DNA from: Cryptomeria japonica
Lineage: Eukaryota > Streptophyta > Pinopsida > Cupressales > Cupressaceae
DNA: 64,000 bases
Assembly: GCF_030272615.1 (NCBI RefSeq)
Contig: NC_081413.1
Span: forward strand, 601,896,709 to 601,960,708
Direction: 5' to 3'
The notes under the pieces are model-generated. The model ran no database searches. It saw nothing but the letters and a program-made list of their open reading frames with translations, and had not been told where the DNA came from. Of this stretch, positions 59,946-64,000 are shown piece after piece. The stretch's first letter is position 1. Each line of letters opens with the position of its first letter. The translations under genes and the position numbers were made by a program.

Positions 59946-61810
59946 GTAGTTTTAGTAGGCTTGGTATGTATGAAAAATGTGGATGAAGACAATGCACTTG
60001 GACTGTTTTGAAAACAAGCCTCTAAGAAATGTGGTCTCATGGACTGCAATTAGTGCAGTATATGCACAAAATTGATTTACTGAAAACACTTTGGAAACTT
60101 TCAAGCAATTATAATTCTGATGTAAAGCCAAATCCTTCAACCTTTTCGATCATCCTTCCCCTATGCCAAAATGGGAGCTTTGGTATAGGGCATGAACATC
60201 CATCAAATAATATTGAAAAAAGCTTTTTTGTCATATATAGATGGATATTCTCTATTAGACACTATGAAAAATGGGGAAGAATAGATAAGGCATGTGAAAT
60301 ATTTTACAACATCCCTCAAAGATATTTTCATCTCATGAGATTCCATGATTACAAGATATGCAAAAAAAACATATTTATTTAAAAGGCTGTTGAAACTTTC
60401 AACCAAATGCAATTGGCAAGTGTAAAGCCACATTTAACAACCTTTTCTATTATCCTCTCTACTAGTGCCAAAATGGGAGCTTTGGAATAGGGTATGAACA
60501 TCCATTATATCATAGTAGAAAGGGAATTTAGACAATGGCTGCAAATGGTTTGATAGAATGCTTCAAAGAGACTGAATTTCATGATTGCAGGGAAAAAATG
60601 GAATTATTAAAAAGGTAGTTGAAAATTTCAAGCAAATACAATTGGCATATGTAAAAGTCACATTTCACAACCTCTGTTTATATCTTCCCTACCTATGCCA
60701 AAATGGAAGCTTTGGAAAATGGTATGAACATCCATTAGAGCAAAGTGGAAGGGGGATTTTTGTCACATATATGCTTCCAAAATATGGAACGGTATGTAAT
60801 GCATGTGTAGCTAATCATGCATACAAAATGTGAAAGCATAAATAAGGCATGTGTGACTAGTCATGCATGCAAAATGTGAAATAATAAACAGGGCATGTGT
60901 AACTGCCTAGGTAGACATGCATGCAAAATTTGAAACACATACAGTGCATATTTAACTTCCCATGTATGCAAAATGTGGAAGCATAGACAAGTCATGCATT
61001 CATGATCGGTTAGACATGGAAACATAGACAAGGAAAGTAGACTATTTAACATAATGGATAAGAGAGGTCATCTCAAGGAATGACATTAAGTCAAAAGAAA
61101 TTGGCAAGTGCAGATCCAAATTTCATAACTTTTTCTGGCATCCTCCTTGCCTGTGCCAAAATGGGAGCTTTGGAACAAGGCATGGACATCCTTCAAAGCA
61201 TAGCGGGAAGAGAATTTTTCATCAAATATTATAGCAGAAAACATTCTAGTAAATATGTATGTAAATTATAGAAGAATAGACCATGTTTTGGCAAAACATG
61301 TATGAAAAATATGGAACAATCGACCAAGCATATGAACTGTTTGAGAGAATGCCTCAAAGAGATGTTTTGCTAGAATTCCATGGTTGTAGGAAATGCACAA
61401 AAAAATAATTTATTAAAAGGTTGTCTAAAATTTTCAAGAAAATGCAATTGCTAGGTGTAAAGCCACAATTCACATCTTTTTCTAGCATACTCACTACCTA
61501 TGCCAAAATAGGAGCCTCACTACCTATTCCACGATTGCAGGATATGCAGAAAATTGATTTCTTAAAATGGCTATTCAAACTTCCAAGGAAATGCATCTGG
61601 CAGGTGGAACAAGGTGTGAACATCCATCAAAGCATAGTTGAAGAGGGGATTTTGTCATATATTATAGGTCAATGGTGGAAGATTTCTGTCAAATGTTGTC
61701 ATTGTAATTTCCCAAGTAGACATGCTTCCAAAAATATGGAAGGCTATACCATGTATGTGAAACATAGAGGCGCTATTAAAAAGAATTTTCATAAAAAGAT
61801 TGTAATATAA
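59946..61810 (+). pseudogene. decayed PPR gene, several repeats
   Basis: At least five damaged pentatricopeptide units follow each other on the + strand in changing frames: VKPNPSTFSIILPLCQNGS (about 60120), GRIDKACEIFYNIPQR (about 60270), SVKPHLTTFSIIL (about 60420), ADPNFITFSGILLACAKMGA then LEQGMDILQSIAGREF (61110-61220), GTIDQAYELFERMPQRDV (about 61310) and VKPQFTSFSSILTTYAKIGA (61457-61516), ending EQGVNIHQSIVEEGILSYII. The alternation of VKPNxxTFxxIL, ALEQGMxIHQSI and GxIDKAxELFxxMPQR is that of plant organellar RNA-editing PPR proteins. Stops, frame changes and missing spacers rule out function. No E or DYW domain is seen; the last ~190 bp recur at 2391. Confidence 0.75.
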
Positions 61811-62446
61811 ATTATAATCATCATATATTATTGTGCACAATATATATTTAGATATCAAAATTAGATTTCCATATCCACTTTTAAGAAATTTATGTATACA
61901 TGCAACCAACTTTACATTAAACACTACTATTTTGCAAATCATGTATGTTCACAAGGGCCTACACATACTAAGATAGGCATCCTGGAAGCTTAGACCAATA
62001 TTCCAATTATGTTTTTACATCCAAAATCACATTATAGTATTCAATTTCTTGAAAATGCTTGTAGTAAAAATAAAAAGTGGTGACACTCTCCTATATTTTA
62101 TCAATTAAATCTTGTGTGATTGCAATAGTATCTTGGAAAATTTCAAACTGTGTTATTAGCCATTTCAAAATTATGTTCACCGTATAAAATTTGGTTCTTT
62201 TCTCATTCATTTTCCCTATCAAGAATCAAATTAATTTTGACGCTTGTGATTTTGTGGAATCGGTGGAAACATTTGTGTTCTATTGGAGATACTCGACCTT
62301 CTCCTCACATTCATGAACTCAATGAAGCCTCTTTGCCAACAAACAATGTGACCTAATCCATCTTTTACAAGGTGAAATGGATGTGCACTTGGATGGTATA
62401 ATCCAAGCTAGAATGATATGTGTAGATTATCTTGACCTTGTTTGAT

Positions 62447-62581
62447 AAGTCCTCTAAATTCTTTGAAATTTTTTTGGATTCTATTGTGTGTATTTTTTTC
62501 CCATCAATGTTTCGAATCACACTCCGTGATTCATCATCAGGATGAAATAATTGCAAAGAGATGAAAGTAAGTCCTCTAAAT
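62447..62581 (-). mobile_element. ~109-bp retroposon-like insert with 13-bp target duplication
   Basis: AAGTCCTCTAAAT occurs at 62447-62459 and 62569-62581 around an insert absent from the left copy (single AATTCCTCTAAAT at 3241-3253). On the - strand the insert reads CCTGATGATGAATCACGGAG, then GTGTGATTCGAAACATTGAT, and ends A-rich. Long target duplication and A-rich tail fit LINE-driven insertion of a short RNA. Confidence 0.7.
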
Positions 62582-62865
62582 GCTTATCAATGAAAGTAAG
62601 CATTGCCAAATGAGTTGTGTGAGTCAAAATTCCCTACAAGCTGTGCAACTTGCGTGTTATCTACAACTTCATTTCTTTCACTATATGTTCATCTCTATTG
62701 TCAATGGTCTACAAAAAAGGAGAAAACATATTTCAAAAATTGTATAATTAAATCAACAAGAATTGGAATAATAAAAATGTGATTATAAATTCACTTATGC
62801 ATGCATAGAATAATCCTCCAAGAGTTGAAAATTTTCATTATCTATAATCCCATCAGAATCATTAA

Positions 62866-64000
62866 TTACCTACATTGACATTGCAACACATTCAAAAAAT
62901 TTAAACACATAGTTTGCAAATAATGGTCTAGAAATAAAATTAAAAAATCATGTTTGTCAAGTACCAAATGATTAGAGACATTGTTGGGGCATCCTTCTTC
63001 TATAGAACCAATTGTACTAGTAATATTATCAAGGTCTATGTTAAAGTTATTAGATAGATGTTGTCCTTGTCTCCCTGTCATCAATTTCAGCTTCATCACA
63101 TGCTTGCACATGTATCCTTGTATTGAAAAGTTGCACAAGCACATATATAAGTTAGGTGAGGAGATATACACCTCATATAAAAAATTAGGATTACTTTCAC
63201 TTTTCACCCATGCTATGTGATCATCAGTGTCATTGAATGTAACATGGTCATCTGGAATTTTCAAGGCTCGAACCCAAGATGTATTTTCAATATCAAAGTT
63301 CCTATAAAAACCACGTTTCTTGCTAACTTGCGCCCACCAATCATAGAGACAAACACACGTTATTAGTTGGCGTATCAACCAATCAACATGACTATTTGTC
63401 ACATGCTTGATTATTTTCAAGAATCATCTCTTTAGGTGTGAATGCTAGGACTCTATGGAACCATTTGTCTCCTATCCTACATGATTTAGTGTATGGAAAC
63501 ATCTATCCCACATACTCAATCTATTAGACCATCGTCCGTTAAAATATTCAATGAATGAGGGTTGTTTATCTTTAAGGTCTTCAATAAACATGTGAATTGC
63601 ATTCCTTGCAAAATCCTCATGTATTGAATGATGCATGATAAATCCAAGTCTGTCAAACATCTCTCATATAATTGCATTATCTTTGACCTTTGCAACCAAG
63701 TTCTTTAGCCATGATTGTCTAACATGCCAAGAGAATAGATATACATGACACTGAAACACTTCTCTGCATCATGAATAATTTTACTTAGTATTTAATTTTC
63801 TTTTAGGAGATGCATTAAAATATTTACAAAAATTACAAGGGTTGAATGACAAATGAAAAGTACCTTGTAGCTTTGATTTTAGCACGTGCATCATCCAATA
63901 TGAATGCATTTAGCCTCCTACCAATATTCTTCATGTGAACCCATTGAAGAAGAATGCACATTTAGTATGCAGTATCATGTGCACAAGACATGCACCCCCA
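62866..64000 (-). pseudogene. MULE-type transposase remnant, right copy (cut by window end)
   Basis: On the - strand, from the window edge down: FARNAIHMFIEDLKDKQPSF and RWSNRLSMWDRCFHTLNHVG (63660-63472), then a 184-codon frame (63420-62866) with SHVDWLIRQLITCVCLYDWW and the SWIM finger CLCNFSIQGYMCKHV. This region is better preserved than in the left copy, where the same stretch is split. The catalytic DDE part lies mostly beyond the window. Confidence 0.75.

Larger units (their letters stand above)
61599..64000 (+). repeat. direct repeat, right copy (pairs with 2391-4691)
   Basis: Same orientation as the left copy, cut by the window end. It differs by scattered substitutions and the insert at 62447-62581. 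The left boundary of shared sequence lies inside the PPR remnant, so the PPR-plus-MULE block was copied together. Confidence 0.9.

Noticed and set aside
1-64000. CRISPR arrays, operons, bacterial defence systems or viral genomes
   Set aside because: No regularly spaced short repeats, no compact gene runs; introns, SINE and LTR elements show plant nuclear DNA. The 21-bp GGGGGCCC units lack unique spacers.

Overview
This window reads as nuclear DNA from a large, repeat-rich plant genome. Intron-containing plant genes (a laccase and a piece of a xyloglucan endotransglucosylase) sit in AT-rich DNA packed with decayed LTR retrotransposons. The degenerate PPR repeats, with phrases such as AKMGALEQGMDIxQSI, resemble gymnosperm PPR proteins, so a conifer-like species is my best inference; the sequence does not prove it. 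Only one gene looks intact: a six-exon laccase on the + strand (54580-57664). LAYOUT. 1-2.4 kb: LINE-like remnant and small tandem duplications. 2.4-5.4 kb: a PPR scrap followed by a Mutator-like (MULE) transposase remnant on the - strand. The same PPR-plus-MULE block returns in the same orientation at 61.6-64.0 kb, so direct repeats lie at both ends of the window. 5.4-18.2 kb: a head-to-tail array of Ty3/gypsy chromovirus copies with the order LTR A, internal 1, LTR B, LTR C, internal 2 (truncated), LTR B fragment, LTR D. Both LTR-LTR contacts carry the same four bases, AGGG, which is what end-joined, unintegrated retrotransposon DNA (a 2-LTR circle junction) would leave. 18.2-22.6 kb: non-coding DNA with local duplications and the first two exons of an XTH gene ending in a stop. 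22.6-24.7 kb: a short non-coding LTR element with a perfect 5-bp target duplication. 25.4-27.1 kb: a probable solo gypsy LTR with a GC-rich minisatellite. 29.6-33.6 kb: the 5' part (LTR, gag, protease) of another gypsy element on the - strand. 36.1-42.4 kb: a complete but stop-riddled Ty1/copia element on the - strand with perfect target duplication, inserted into a dispersed repeat whose unfilled copy lies at 50.6-51.7 kb. 44.2-45.0 kb: an unusual GGGGGCCC inverted minisatellite and a further tandem duplication. 45.3-46.3 kb: a probable solo copia LTR. 48.5-50.0 kb: a truncated laccase pseudogene on the - strand, the inverted copy of the 3' half of the intact gene at 54.6-57.7 kb. 58.7 kb: a tRNA-like SINE candidate. 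60-61.8 kb: decayed PPR repeats. HOW IT FITS TOGETHER. Apart from the laccase there is no working pathway here; the window is mostly a record of insertion, duplication and decay. The observations I rate highest are the repeated 2-LTR junction in the gypsy array, the disabling stop codons shared by its two internal copies, the inverted laccase gene/pseudogene pair, the copia stops that mostly look like C-to-T changes, and a ~109-bp retroposon-like insert with a 13-bp target duplication present in only one of the two MULE copies. All alignments were done by eye; no database search was run.
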